DNA from: an uncultured Ruminiclostridium sp.
Lineage (GTDB): Bacteria; Bacillota; Clostridia; Oscillospirales; Ruminococcaceae
Length of the DNA stretch: 64,000 nt
Direction: 5' to 3'
NCBI GenBank assembly: GCA_944386545.1
Contig: CALXBK010000004.1
Coordinates: 57,710 to 121,709, forward strand
Both the position numbers and the translations under genes were made by a program. The number at the start of each line of letters is the position of its first letter. The first letter of the stretch is position 1. Below are positions 34,989-43,463 of the stretch, one piece after another. The notes beneath the pieces are model-generated. The model had not been told where the DNA came from. It was given only the letters and a program-made list of their open reading frames with translations, and did not search any database.

Positions 34989-36191
34989 TCAGGTAGTGCC
35001 CATACCCTCGATACCGGAGTAGAGTATGGGGAATACACCTGCAAGCAAACAACCTACCATTGCGCCCATAAGGATAATCATAACAGGCTCCATAAGTCCT
35101 ACAAGTCTTGAAATTGCCGAGTCTGCCTCATCATCGTAATAATCCGAGGATTTTGCAAGGATTGTATCAAGCGTACCGGATTCCTCGCCGACATAAACGA
35201 TTGATACAAACATACCATCAAACACGTTTGCCCTGCCCATCGCTACCGAGAGAGACTCGCCTCGCTTAACGTTCTCGATTACGTCCTCAAACTGTTTTGA
35301 AATATAGCTGTTGCCCAGCGTATCAATTGATTTCTGGATACACTCAACCATTTGCAGACCGCTTGAAAAGAGGTTTGACATAGTACGCGCAAAACGTGCC
35401 GTATAAATGGTTCTTAAAAGTCCGCCGACCTTCGGCATCTTCAGCAGCATCTCATCCCATTTCAGTCTTGAGCCGGGAGTTTTAAGTATGATACGAAGCA
35501 CTATCACTATAAGAATAACCGCAATAACAAGTATGTACCATTGGTTTATCATAAAGTCGCTTATTGCAAATATCGCTTGCGACAGCGCCGGCATGTCTTC
35601 CGAACCGCCCGCCAGATCCTTAAACATCGGCATGATGAAGGTAAACATGGCAACCATGATTACAAGAAGCAGTACAAGAAGCACAATAGGATAAATCATA
35701 GCGCCTTTGATTTTATTCTGCGTCTTGCTGTCCTTTGCATAATGCTCGGATACTCTGTTCATAATGGTGTCCAGATTACCCGAAGCCTCGCCCGCACTTA
35801 CCATGCTGACAAAAAGCTGAGGGAAAACACCGGGCTTTGCCGTAATGGCTTCCGAAAAGCTCCGGCCCTTTTGTACGTCCTCGTAGATTTCAAGAAGCAC
35901 CTGCTTTGCCTTCTTGTTCTCGGTTTGCGCCTGCAAAATCTGTAAGGACTTTACGAGGCTGACGCCGGAGGTAAGCATTGCCGCAAGCTGACGGCAGAAG
36001 AAAGATAAGTCCTTCGTCTTGAATTTGTACTTGACATCCGCCGCTTTATTCTTCTGAGTGTCCCTGTAAGAGTTACAGTACAAGCCCTTTTCCCTGAGCT
36101 TGCCGATTAACTCCTGCGCGTCTTCAGCCGTCTCCGTGCCCCTGACCTTTTTACCGTTCACGTCGGTGGCGACATAAGAATAAGTGTTCAC
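34989..36191 (-). CDS. pilC: Type IV pilus inner-membrane platform protein
   Basis: 400 residues of the GspF/PilC family, with two copies of the T2SSF domain (around residues 65-190 and 268-390). Markers are FCRQLAAMLTSGVSLVKSL, PQLFVSMVSAGEASGNLD, a paired ARFARTMSNLFSSGLQMVECI and VSIVYVGEESGTLD, and three membrane helices. A GTG start with GGGGGA upstream is used. First gene of the run pilC-pilMN-pilO-large protein-two prepilins. Confidence 0.93.
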   Translation of the reverse strand: MNTYSYVATDVNGKKVRGTETAEDAQELIGKLREKGLYCNSYRDTQKNKAADVKYKFKTKDLSFFCRQLAAMLTSGVSLVKSLQILQAQTENKKAKQVLLEIYEDVQKGRSFSEAITAKPGVFPQLFVSMVSAGEASGNLDTIMNRVSEHYAKDSKTQNKIKGAMIYPIVLLVLLLVIMVAMFTFIMPMFKDLAGGSEDMPALSQAIFAISDFMINQWYILVIAVILIVIVLRIILKTPGSRLKWDEMLLKMPKVGGLLRTIYTARFARTMSNLFSSGLQMVECIQKSIDTLGNSYISKQFEDVIENVKRGESLSVAMGRANVFDGMFVSIVYVGEESGTLDTILAKSSDYYDDEADSAISRLVGLMEPVMIILMGAMVGCLLAGVFPILYSGIEGMGTT

Positions 36192-36259
36192 TGATTTTCC
36201 CCCATTCGTTTTTATAGGTAAAACCGCATTGACATTGCGAGTTAATTATAACCAACAAA

Positions 36260-36288
36260 ATTATACCATAACTTTTTAGGAATATCAA
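36260..36288 (-). promoter_or_regulatory. Promoter of the pilC run
   Basis: TTGATA-17-TATAAT on the minus strand, about 70 bases before pilC. The rest of the 300-bp AT-rich gap shows nothing else. Confidence 0.7.
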
Positions 36289-36498
36289 GAAAAGTTTAAT
36301 GACATATCCCACAATTTTCAAGTCGGTTTTTTGGAATATTAAACAAAAATAAATTTATTTATACAAATATTCAAAACTTTTAGCATAAGTTTTATACAAG
36401 CTCTCCAAATAAGACATATAAAAGAAAAATATTTACTTAAATTATCCGAAACGGCAGTTACAAATTGATTACACATTAACCGCCAAAGCCGCATAAAA

Positions 36499-37206
36499 CT
36501 AAATATCAAGTGCCGTTTCTATCATATCGGTGAGATTTTTCTCGCGCTGCTGCGGTGTAATATCCTCGCTTCCCGTAAGCGGGTTGTTGGTTATCGTACA
36601 AATGCAAAGCGCCTTTTTCTTTGCCGCCGCCGCAGTCATATAAAGCGCCGCAGCTTCCATTTCAACGGCGAGAATACCGAGCCTTGACCACTCGCCGAGC
36701 GTATCCGAGCCGTCGTAATACACCTCGCAGGTAACTACATTTCCGACGTGCGCGGTAATACCCTTGGCGCAGGCACTCTCCCATGCCCTTCTCACAAGCT
36801 CAAAATCCGCTATCGGAGCGTAAACTCCCGGCATACCGTATTGTCTGTCGTAATTGGTATCGTGGCATGCCCCCTGCGCTATAACAAGCTCGCCCGGCTT
36901 TACGTCTGGTGACAGCGCCCCTGCCGTGCCTATTCTGATTATCCTTTCAACTCCGAAGAAGTTGAAAAGCTCATAGCTGTATATGCCGACGGAGGACACG
37001 CCCATTCCGCTTCCCATTGCGCTTACCCTTTCGCCCTTGTAAAGTCCCGTAAATGCGAGCATATTTCTGATATTGTTCACGCATTGCGTATCGGCAAAAT
37101 AACTCTCAGCTATGAATTTCGCCCTCAGAGGATCTCCGGGGAGCAGTACCTTTTCGGCAAACTGTCCTTTTTGGGCGTTGATGTGTGGGGTAGGTGTGTT
37201 TGACAT
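36499..37206 (-). CDS. deoD: Purine-nucleoside phosphorylase
   Basis: 235 residues of the hexameric PNP family, which releases purine bases from (deoxy)nucleosides with phosphate for salvage. Seen are the N-terminal TPHINAQKGQFAEKVLLPGDPLRAKFIA, GSGMGVSSVGIYSYELF, RIGTAGALS, and the nucleoside-binding EMEAAALY with the catalytic TNNPLTG Asn region (Asp is common at this position). Single gene between the pil promoter and a 400-bp gap. Confidence 0.93.
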   Translation of the reverse strand: MSNTPTPHINAQKGQFAEKVLLPGDPLRAKFIAESYFADTQCVNNIRNMLAFTGLYKGERVSAMGSGMGVSSVGIYSYELFNFFGVERIIRIGTAGALSPDVKPGELVIAQGACHDTNYDRQYGMPGVYAPIADFELVRRAWESACAKGITAHVGNVVTCEVYYDGSDTLGEWSRLGILAVEMEAAALYMTAAAAKKKALCICTITNNPLTGSEDITPQQREKNLTDMIETALDI

Positions 37207-37513
37207 AATATTTTCCTTTCAAGCTTTTGTAAAAATCCCGAATGCTTTTTGTGAAAATAAAACCGTATTTTTCTTACATAAAAGATGTTTTAATTACATA
37301 ATATGTAAATTTATCGACTTTTTCGGGATTTTTTGCTTACTTTTTATTACAAAATGTTTACAAAGGTGTAACCAATTCGCCTGTTTTACGGTTCATTATC
37401 ATACATTATACACTAACAAAGCCAAAATGTCCAGTAATAATTAAACGATTGCACCACTTTTTGTTGTTATGGACGAAATTTTTAAATTTCAACCCAACTA
37501 TCGCCAAATTGAC

Positions 37514-37542
37514 TTGACCTGCTCGTAAAATTTATGTATAAT
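37514..37542 (+). promoter_or_regulatory. Promoter of the small lipoprotein gene
   Basis: TTGACC-17-TATAAT, about 65 bases before the ATG. The rest of the 37207-37608 gap shows no other signal. Confidence 0.78.
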
Positions 37543-37608
37543 TCACAAGGTCGATGGAAAACTATCGGCGTAAAGACAAAAGAACAAATTATATAAGGAG
37601 AACTTAAC

Positions 37609-37728
37609 ATGAAGAAGATTTTAGCTTTAGCAGCAGCAGTAGCAATGATCACTGCAATGGCAACCGCTTGCGGCAATACAACAACCAGCTCAGTTGGCAG
37701 CTCTACTTCCGTAAGCGAATCCAAGTAA
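37609..37728 (+). CDS. 39-residue small lipoprotein
   Basis: A short gene, MKKILALAAAVAMITAMATA followed by CGNTTTSS and a Ser/Thr/Val-rich tail ending VSESK. This is a complete lipoprotein signal with a lipobox-like ATAC, so after processing only about 19 residues remain, attached to the membrane by the lipid on Cys21. It has a near-consensus promoter, the ribosome site AAGGAG at ideal spacing and a strong terminator, which together argue that it is real and highly expressed. No family is recognised; a small peptide signal or a membrane-surface stress product are possibilities. Confidence 0.78.
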   Translation: MKKILALAAAVAMITAMATACGNTTTSSVGSSTSVSESK

Positions 37729-37731
37729 TTA

Positions 37732-37773
37732 AATAAGGCTGTGGGGCGTTTGCCTTGCAGCCTTATTTTTTGT
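37732..37773 (+). terminator. Terminator of the small lipoprotein gene
   Basis: AATAAGGCTG/CAGCCTTATT stem with a loop of about 16 bases, followed by a TTTTTTG run, immediately after the stop codon. Confidence 0.82.
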
Positions 37774-37854
37774 GCATATTTACGTATATTAAAAGCATTG
37801 CGCTTTAATATTATAAAGATACGCAGTAATTTAATTTCAATATAACAATAAGCA

Positions 37855-37890
37855 ACGGTGTAATCTCGCAAGAAATTACACCGTTTTCTA
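37855..37890. terminator. Hairpin after the acetyltransferase gene
   Basis: Ten-bp perfect stem ACGGTGTAAT/ATTACACCGT; T-rich only on the plus-strand side, so its direction is uncertain. Confidence 0.5.
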
Positions 37891-37899
37891 TTTTTATAG

Positions 37900-38361
37900 T
37901 TACCTCAAAAACATTTCAAAGGCTATATCTGCTCGTTCAAACGGAAACTTTTCTTTGTCAACCGGCATTTCAACAAATCTGTATTTTTTGTAAATATGTA
38001 TTGCCTGAACGCATTTACGGTTTGATACAATTATTATCCTTTGAATTGCTCTCTTTTTGGCATAATCAATACAGGCCTTAAGGCACGCACTTCCTGCACC
38101 GGTTCCCGTGTACATTCCTTTGGCGGCAAACTTCATAATCTCCCAATCGCCGTCATCTCTGGGCGCAATCATGCAGCAAGCCATAACTCTGTTATCATCG
38201 TCAAGAGCAAAAAATATTTGACCGCCATTTTCAATATAACGCTCTATGTTGCCAAATTCACGCTCGTCTTCGGCTTCAGTTGCAAACATCTCGGAAATCC
38301 AAAGCTTGTTCATTTCAATAAAATCAGTTTTGTAATCAGGATTGTATTATACAATTTTCAT
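37900..38361 (-). pseudogene. GNAT acetyltransferase with a stop at codon 5
   Basis: The acetyl-CoA-binding GNAT fold is visible (CCMIAPRDDGDWEIMKFAAK, motif A as GMYTGTGAGSACLKACIDYAK, then VSNRKCVQAIHIYKKYRFVEM). Its natural start is the ATG at 38361, which overlaps the marR stop as ATGA and follows AAGAGGTG. That frame reads M-K-I-V-stop-YNPDYKTDFIEMNKLW, the residues after the stop being the expected GNAT N-terminus. The stop is TAA at 38347-38349, one C-to-T change away from CAA (Gln). A shorter 137-residue product from the ATG at 38313 is possible but would lack the first strand and has no good ribosome site. MarR-GNAT pairs are common in Clostridia. Confidence 0.75.
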
Positions 38362-38798
38362 TTTTCGCACCTCTTTTTAAGTAAATTCATTACAATTTCA
38401 ACAGCCTCATACATCTGCTGTTGTTCATCGTCAGACAGATGAGTAAGTATATTGCCGATTTCATCGTCCGAGTTTTTAATAAACTCCAATGCTCTTTGTT
38501 TTCCTCTATCGGTTAAAAACAAATCGTAGACTCGCTTATCTGTGTTTGAGCATTTCTTTATGATGTAACCGCTCTTTTCATGCGACGAAATAATCCTGCT
38601 CAGATAACTCTTGTCTATATTCATTGTTTCGGCAATATGGGCGGCATTGCACCCCTCGTTTTGGTATATCTCAAAGAATACCCTTGCTTCCGTTACAGAA
38701 TATTCAGAGCCGAGATAGTGATTGCCGAGAAGCTTCATCATCGGCATATACAGTCTGTTAAACTCCCGAATTTTTGAAATCAGTTTGTTTTTTTCCAT
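38358..38798 (-). CDS. MarR-family transcriptional regulator
   Basis: 146-residue winged-helix protein. The helix-turn-helix is in GCNAAHIAETMNIDKSYLSRIISSHEKSGYI, followed by the wing KKCSNTDKRVYDLFLTDRG with the conserved D-R pair. It probably regulates itself and the attached acetyltransferase gene, with which it overlaps by four bases. The ribosome site GGAGG is strong. Confidence 0.9.
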   Translation of the reverse strand: MEKNKLISKIREFNRLYMPMMKLLGNHYLGSEYSVTEARVFFEIYQNEGCNAAHIAETMNIDKSYLSRIISSHEKSGYIIKKCSNTDKRVYDLFLTDRGKQRALEFIKNSDDEIGNILTHLSDDEQQQMYEAVEIVMNLLKKRCEK

Positions 38799-38833
38799 TT
38801 TAAACCTCCAATATAGTGGAAATTGCCCGCTTT

Positions 38834-38862
38834 ATTATATCAAAAACAGTGGAGTTTGTCAA
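38834..38862 (-). promoter_or_regulatory. Promoter of marR
   Basis: Perfect TTGACA-17-TATAAT on the minus strand, about 36 bases before the start, a position where MarR could block its own transcription. Confidence 0.75.
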
Positions 38863-38865
38863 CTA

Positions 38866-38896
38866 AATTAAAAACAGCAGGGATTTTACTCCCTGC
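38866..38896 (-). terminator. Terminator of the feo run
   Basis: GCAGGGA/TCCCTGC stem with a 6-base loop, then TGTTTTTAATTT on the minus strand. Confidence 0.8.
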
Positions 38897-38969
38897 AACC
38901 GTTAGTCATTATGCATTAATAGGGTGTACGCATTCACAAGCTCGGTCGGAAACGCAGCTCGGCTTTTCC

Positions 38970-39134
38970 TTATTCTTTTTCACCTTGTATATTTGGTTTA
39001 CAGTTTGCACAGCGCCCGCCGCAACAGCCTTCGCAGATTCCCTTTTTCCTGTCACGGACTGTTATCGCAGCTGCGCCGATTATCACAGCCAGCAAAATAA
39101 CCCCTACTATTACATCGCCTAAAATTTCGGGCAT
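38970..39134 (-). CDS. FeoB-associated cysteine-rich membrane protein
   Basis: 54 residues: one N-terminal membrane helix (VIVGVILLAVIIGAAAI), a basic RDRKKG turn, then CEGCCGGRCANC. This is the small Cys-rich family found directly after feoB in many Firmicutes, with a presumed role in FeoB assembly or iron handling in the cytoplasm. It follows feoB by 12 bases with the ribosome site AGAGGTGA. Confidence 0.88.
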   Translation of the reverse strand: MPEILGDVIVGVILLAVIIGAAAITVRDRKKGICEGCCGGRCANCKPNIQGEKE

Positions 39135-39146
39135 AATATCACCTCT

Positions 39147-41639
39147 TTACGCCTGCGTCTTTTTCTTTACGGGGCGAATTAACAGATACACCGCCGCAAG
39201 CACCGTCAATATGGCCGTTACAAGGCCGACAAGGTTAAGGCTTCCCGTAAACGCTCCGCCTATCTGATTTACTACAAAGGATACGGCATAGGCAAGCAGA
39301 CATTCATAGCCTATTGCAAACCAGAACCATTTTGCGCTGTTCATCTCACGCTTGATTGCGCCCATAGCCGCAAAGCAGGGAGCGCAAAGCAGGTTGAAGA
39401 TAAGGAAAGACATCGCCGTCACCGACGTAAACGCATCTCCGAGCGCCGCATATACGGTAGCTTCTCCCCCGCCGTACAGAATACCGAGCGAGGCTACGAT
39501 ATTTTCCTTTGCCGCAAGTCCGGTTATAGTTGCAACTGCGGCTCTCCAGTCCCCCCAGCCTAAAGGGGCGAAGATAAAGCAGACAGCCTCGCCGATTTTT
39601 GCAAGAATGCTGTACTGCATTTCATTTTCCGACAGCATACGGAACACGCCCGTATCATCCCGGCCAAAGAACGAGGTAAACCAGATAACCACGCTGAAAA
39701 GCAGTATAACCGTTCCCGCTTTTTTTACAAACGACCAGCCCCTGTCCCACATGGAGCGCAGGACATTTTTGGGCGTGGGGAAATGATATGCAGGCAGCTC
39801 CATTACAAACGGAGAAGGCTCGCCGCAAAACATTCTGAATTTTTTGAGAATAATGCCCGAAACGATTATCGCCGCCATACCTATGAAGTAAGCGCCTGTT
39901 GCAATCCAGGGCGAGCCGCCGAACACAGCTCCCGCCATAAGCGCGATAAGCGGCTGTTTTGCACCGCAGGGAATGAACGAGGTGGTTATCACCGTCATGC
40001 GGCGGTCGCTCTCGTTTTCTATTGTCCTCGACGCCATAATTCCCGGCACACTGCAACCCGTTCCGACAAGAATAGGAATAAAAGATTTGCCCGAAAGGCC
40101 AAACTTTCTGAATATCCTGTCCAGCACAAAGGCAATTCTCGACATATAGCCGCAAGCCTCAAGTATTGCAAGCATCAAAAACAGCACGAACATCTGCGGC
40201 ACAAAGCCGAGCACTGCGCCTACGCCCGCAATAATTCCGTCGAGTATAAGACCTCTCAGCCAGTCTGTGTCACAGCCCACTGCGTCAAGGGCGTTTTCGG
40301 CAAGCACGGGCACGCCGGGCACCCACACGCCGTAATTTTCGGGGGAGGGAGCAACACCGCCGTACTTTATAAATGCTTCAACAGCCGCATGAAAGTCTGC
40401 GCCTGTAAGCTCAACCTCGGTTTCAAGCTGTGTTTCTTCGTCAACCGCAATATAGCTTGTCTCATCGCTGTCAGAAACTCCAAGCGCCAGCTCTTCAAGC
40501 TCTGTTGTTATCGCCTTTATATCGGGAGCGCCCCCTTCAAGCGTGCTTAACGCCTGTCTGAGTGCCGTCACATCAACGCCCTGCGACTCCTTTTGCCGGA
40601 TAAAGGCGTTTATTATATCGGGCGACGAGCCGAATTCCTCTGCCGCCTGCTGTGCCTCATAAGAGCCTATTCCGAATAAATGCCAGCCCTCGCCGAACAC
40701 ACCGTCGTTTGTCCAGTCAGTCGCCGCCGATCCGACAGTTACCATAGAAATATAATACACAAGGAACATTATAACCGCAAAAATAGGCAGAGCCGCAAAG
40801 CGGTTGGTAACTACCCTGTCTATTTTATCCGAAACGGACAGTTCGCCCGCCGATTTTCTTTTGTAACAGCTTCTGAGTATCTCTCCTATGTAAATGTAAC
40901 GCTCGTTGGTGATAATGCTCTCCGCGTCGTCGTCAAGCTCCTTTTCAACCTTTTGTATATCGCTTTCGATATGCTCGGTAAGCGTGTCGCTGAGTCCGAG
41001 CTTTTCAACTACTCTTACATCTCTTTCAAACAGCTTTACGGCGTACCATCTCTGCTGTTCCTCGGGCATTGAATGTACCGCCGCTTCTTCTATATGAGCG
41101 ATTGCGTGCTCTACCGTTCCCGAAAAAATGTGCATGGGCACGGTTACACCGTTCTTTGCCGCTTGCGTCGCCGCATTTATCGCTTCGTCTATTCCCGTCT
41201 CTTTGAGTGCAGAAATTTCAATCACCTTACAGCCAAGCTGTCTTGACAGATCCTCTATATTTATCTTATCTCCGTTTTTGCGTACCATATCCATCATGTT
41301 AATGGCTACGACAACGGGTATTCCAAGCTCTGCAAGCTGTGTTGTAAGATAAAGATTTCTCTCGATATTTGTGCCGTCCACTACGTTGAGAATTGCATCG
41401 GGGCGTTCCTCCACGAGGTAGTTTCTTGCAACCACCTCCTCAAGTGTGTACGGCGACAGCGAATAAATGCCGGGCAAATCCGTGATAATCACATCGTTGC
41501 TGTTTTTCAGCCTACCCTCTTTTTTTTCAACGGTAACGCCCGGCCAGTTTCCGACAAACTGATTGGAGCCTGTCAGAACGTTGAACAGCGTTGTTTTGCC
41601 GCAATTGGGATTTCCCGCAAGTGCAATTGTTAAGCTCAT
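39147..41639 (-). CDS. feoB: Ferrous iron transport protein B
   Basis: 830 residues. FeoB imports Fe2+ across the membrane. The N-terminal G domain has GNPNCGKTT (G1), a switch I Thr in WPGVTVEKKEG, DLPGIYSLSP (G3), NMMD (G4) and the SALK (G5) segment, followed by a helical GDI-like domain. The membrane part has two Gate motifs (FIPILVGTGCSVPGIMASR and SFIPCGAKQPL) with the conserved Cys. An acidic extracellular-type insert (about residues 335-430) is unusually long. Preceded by two feoA genes and followed by the small Cys-rich protein. Confidence 0.95.
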   Translation of the reverse strand: MSLTIALAGNPNCGKTTLFNVLTGSNQFVGNWPGVTVEKKEGRLKNSNDVIITDLPGIYSLSPYTLEEVVARNYLVEERPDAILNVVDGTNIERNLYLTTQLAELGIPVVVAINMMDMVRKNGDKINIEDLSRQLGCKVIEISALKETGIDEAINAATQAAKNGVTVPMHIFSGTVEHAIAHIEEAAVHSMPEEQQRWYAVKLFERDVRVVEKLGLSDTLTEHIESDIQKVEKELDDDAESIITNERYIYIGEILRSCYKRKSAGELSVSDKIDRVVTNRFAALPIFAVIMFLVYYISMVTVGSAATDWTNDGVFGEGWHLFGIGSYEAQQAAEEFGSSPDIINAFIRQKESQGVDVTALRQALSTLEGGAPDIKAITTELEELALGVSDSDETSYIAVDEETQLETEVELTGADFHAAVEAFIKYGGVAPSPENYGVWVPGVPVLAENALDAVGCDTDWLRGLILDGIIAGVGAVLGFVPQMFVLFLMLAILEACGYMSRIAFVLDRIFRKFGLSGKSFIPILVGTGCSVPGIMASRTIENESDRRMTVITTSFIPCGAKQPLIALMAGAVFGGSPWIATGAYFIGMAAIIVSGIILKKFRMFCGEPSPFVMELPAYHFPTPKNVLRSMWDRGWSFVKKAGTVILLFSVVIWFTSFFGRDDTGVFRMLSENEMQYSILAKIGEAVCFIFAPLGWGDWRAAVATITGLAAKENIVASLGILYGGGEATVYAALGDAFTSVTAMSFLIFNLLCAPCFAAMGAIKREMNSAKWFWFAIGYECLLAYAVSFVVNQIGGAFTGSLNLVGLVTAILTVLAAVYLLIRPVKKKTQA

Positions 41640-41670
41640 TGTATTTCCTTTCCCTGCTCTGCGGCTTTTA

Positions 41671-41892
41671 TCATTCTACTTCTATCATACCCGCGTCGTC
41701 TTTTCTCAGCGACAGCTCATATCCTCTTACGGTAAGCTCCAGCGGATCGCCCAAAGGAGCTGTTTTTCTAACCGTTATCACAACGCCCTTTGTTATTCCC
41801 ATGTCCATTATCCTGCGTCTGAGTGCGCCCTCTCCGTGAACGCGCACCACCTTTGCGCTGTCGCCTATCCTTATATCCTTAAGCGTTTTCAT
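41671..41892 (-). CDS. feoA: FeoA-domain protein (second copy)
   Basis: 73-residue SH3-like FeoA protein: LKDIRIGDSAKVVRVHGEG, RRRIMDMGITKGVVITVRKTAPLGDP and ELTVRGYELSLRKDDAGMIEV are typical. It is thought to bind FeoB and aid transport. It sits 31 bases upstream of feoB. Confidence 0.93.
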   Translation of the reverse strand: MKTLKDIRIGDSAKVVRVHGEGALRRRIMDMGITKGVVITVRKTAPLGDPLELTVRGYELSLRKDDAGMIEVE

Positions 41893-41930
41893 AATCAGAC
41901 CTCTCCTTTTCTACACTGTATACAACACGG

Positions 41931-42143
41931 TCAAACCATTATCTTTCCTGCCGTTTCGGCGTTAAGCGCAACCCTCGCCTGCTTTATGCGCACTATATAA
42001 TTATCGCCTGATACGGCAATAACCGTCACCGCTGCGCCGACGCAAAGCCCGATTTTTTCAAGCTTGCTTTTTTCTCCCACGCCGCAGCTCAGCTTTTTTA
42101 TAATATATTCCTCACCCGACTGTGCAAATGTCATCGGCATCAT
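41931..42143 (-). CDS. feoA: FeoA-domain protein (first copy)
   Basis: 70 residues with the FeoA SH3-like fold: YIIKKLSCGVGEKSKLEKIGL, then GAAVTVIAVSGDNYIVRIKQARVAL. It is more divergent than the second copy; two feoA genes in tandem before feoB are common in Clostridia. First gene of the run; ribosome site GGGAGG. A candidate metal-regulator site lies upstream at 42185. Confidence 0.88.
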   Translation of the reverse strand: MMPMTFAQSGEEYIIKKLSCGVGEKSKLEKIGLCVGAAVTVIAVSGDNYIVRIKQARVALNAETAGKIMV

Positions 42144-42184
42144 CTTTATTACCTCCCTGCTTTGCTTTAAGGTGTAAAATGCGA

Positions 42185-42200
42185 GTTAGCCATATCTAAC
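42185..42200. promoter_or_regulatory. Candidate iron-regulator operator of feo
   Basis: Inverted repeat GTTAG-CCATAT-CTAAC, about 42 bases before feoA. It resembles the centre of DtxR/IdeR-type sites (TTAG.....CTAA). No perfect promoter was found around it. Confidence 0.35.
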
Positions 42201-42202
42201 AA

Positions 42203-42345
42203 TTCAATAAGGGGCTTGCCCCGTCATTCAACGCGGCAAGCCGCAGCGAAGCTGCGTTTCAGTTTCAGTCGGGGATTGAATCCCAACTGAAACTGAATAT
42301 GGAACCCGCCTCCTTAGAGGCGGGGGACATCTTGCCTAAGTTATA
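42203..42345. repeat. Composite palindromic repeat, copy A
   Basis: About 143 bp made of four hairpins in order: AAGGGGCTTGCCCC, GCGGCAAGCCGC with GCAGCGAAGCTGC, TTTCAGTTTCAGTCGGGG paired with its complement CCCAACTGAAACTGAA, and CCCGCCTCCTTAGAGGCGGG; it ends with GACATCTTGCCTAAGTTAT. Nearly identical to copies B and C. It lies in the gene-free stretch between feoA and pflA. Confidence 0.88.
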
Positions 42346-42506
42346 ATTGTAATCCGAATTCTGTTTTTGTCAATACCAAAGAAGAATGTAACGGTTTTTT
42401 TATCAAACTTTGTCGGATATAATAGCATTTGATTTTTGCAAAAAGTTATTTTTGTGCATAATTACGCTTTACGAAAAATCACGGCGGTACTATCGGGAAT
42501 TACCCT

Positions 42507-42673
42507 TTCAATAAGGGGCTTGCCCCGTCATTCAATAAGGGGCTTGCCCCGTCATTCAACGCGGCAAGCCGCAGCTAAGCTGCGTTTCAGTTTCAGTCGG
42601 GGATTGAACCCCAACTGAAACTGAATATGGAACCCGCCTCCTTAGAGGCGGGGGACATCTTGCCTAAGTTATA
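42507..42673. repeat. Composite palindromic repeat, copy B (first unit doubled)
   Basis: Same order of hairpins as copy A in the same orientation, but the first 24-bp unit (TTCAATAAGGGGCTTGCCCC then GTCA) occurs twice, at 42507-42530 and 42531-42554. About 160 bp of unrelated AT-rich sequence separates it from copy A. Confidence 0.88.
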
Positions 42674-42742
42674 ACCGTGCCGACACAAGATTTTTACATA
42701 ATAAAAAAGTGAGAAAGTCAAAACAAACTTTCTCACTTAAAG

Positions 42743-43462
42743 CTACGGCTGAACATTCTTATCAATAAACCTGCTCAGATTTTTAATTAATTCGCTGTCG
42801 GTTTCGGGGTACTGAGCAAAGGGGAACGGCTTGCCCAGCTCCTCGTATTTTGACGAGCAAAGCTTTCTGAACGGCAACAGCTCCGCAAGCTTTACATTAT
42901 CATAGGCGTTTGCAAGCCTGCCGAATTTTCCGACGCTCTGCTCGCTGTCATTTATGCCCTTTACTATCACTTGTCTGAGCCAGGTGTCAACTCCGTGCGC
43001 TTTCAGCATCTCAAGAAATTTAAGCGGCGCGGCAATCGGACAGCCGATGTGGTTTTTATAGTCCTCGTCGTTTGTCATCTTGATGTCAAGCAGGCATAAA
43101 TCCGTTACTGCAAGCAGTCTTTCAACATCTGCGTTATACATACAGCCGGATGTGTCAAGACAGGTATTGATGCCCTCCTCGTGACAGCGCTGAAACAGCC
43201 TTGTCACAAATCTTGCCTGTAACAGCGGCTCGCCGCCCGATACGGTTATACCACCCTTTTTGCCGAAATAGCTCTTACAGCGGATAACCTGGTCCATCAC
43301 CTCATCAAGGGTAATTTCATTTCCTCCGTTTATATCGGCGGTTTCGGGGTTATGGCAGTATCCGCAATGAAGCGGACAGCCCTGCAAAAACAGGACAAAT
43401 CTCACTCCCGGACCGTCAAGCGTCCCCAATGTCTGAATACTGCTGTATCTGCACTTTTCCAT
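42743..43462 (-). CDS. pflA: Pyruvate formate-lyase activating enzyme
   Basis: 239-residue radical SAM enzyme that installs the glycyl radical on PflB. The cluster motif is CPLHCGYC near residue 30, followed by the Gly-rich SGGEPLLQ and the later LLDIKM segment, as in PflA. It begins one base after the pflB stop, so the two are translated together. Confidence 0.94.
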   Translation of the reverse strand: MEKCRYSSIQTLGTLDGPGVRFVLFLQGCPLHCGYCHNPETADINGGNEITLDEVMDQVIRCKSYFGKKGGITVSGGEPLLQARFVTRLFQRCHEEGINTCLDTSGCMYNADVERLLAVTDLCLLDIKMTNDEDYKNHIGCPIAAPLKFLEMLKAHGVDTWLRQVIVKGINDSEQSVGKFGRLANAYDNVKLAELLPFRKLCSSKYEELGKPFPFAQYPETDSELIKNLSRFIDKNVQP

Positions 43463-43463
43463 A

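Noticed and set aside
37900..38313. The 137-residue acetyltransferase frame as an ordinary intact gene
   Set aside because: The upstream frame up to the marR overlap encodes the expected N-terminus with one stop codon, so the short form looks like the remainder of a broken gene.
42203..42673. CRISPR array
   Set aside because: Two copies only, of about 143-167 bp, with internal hairpins and no uniform spacers.
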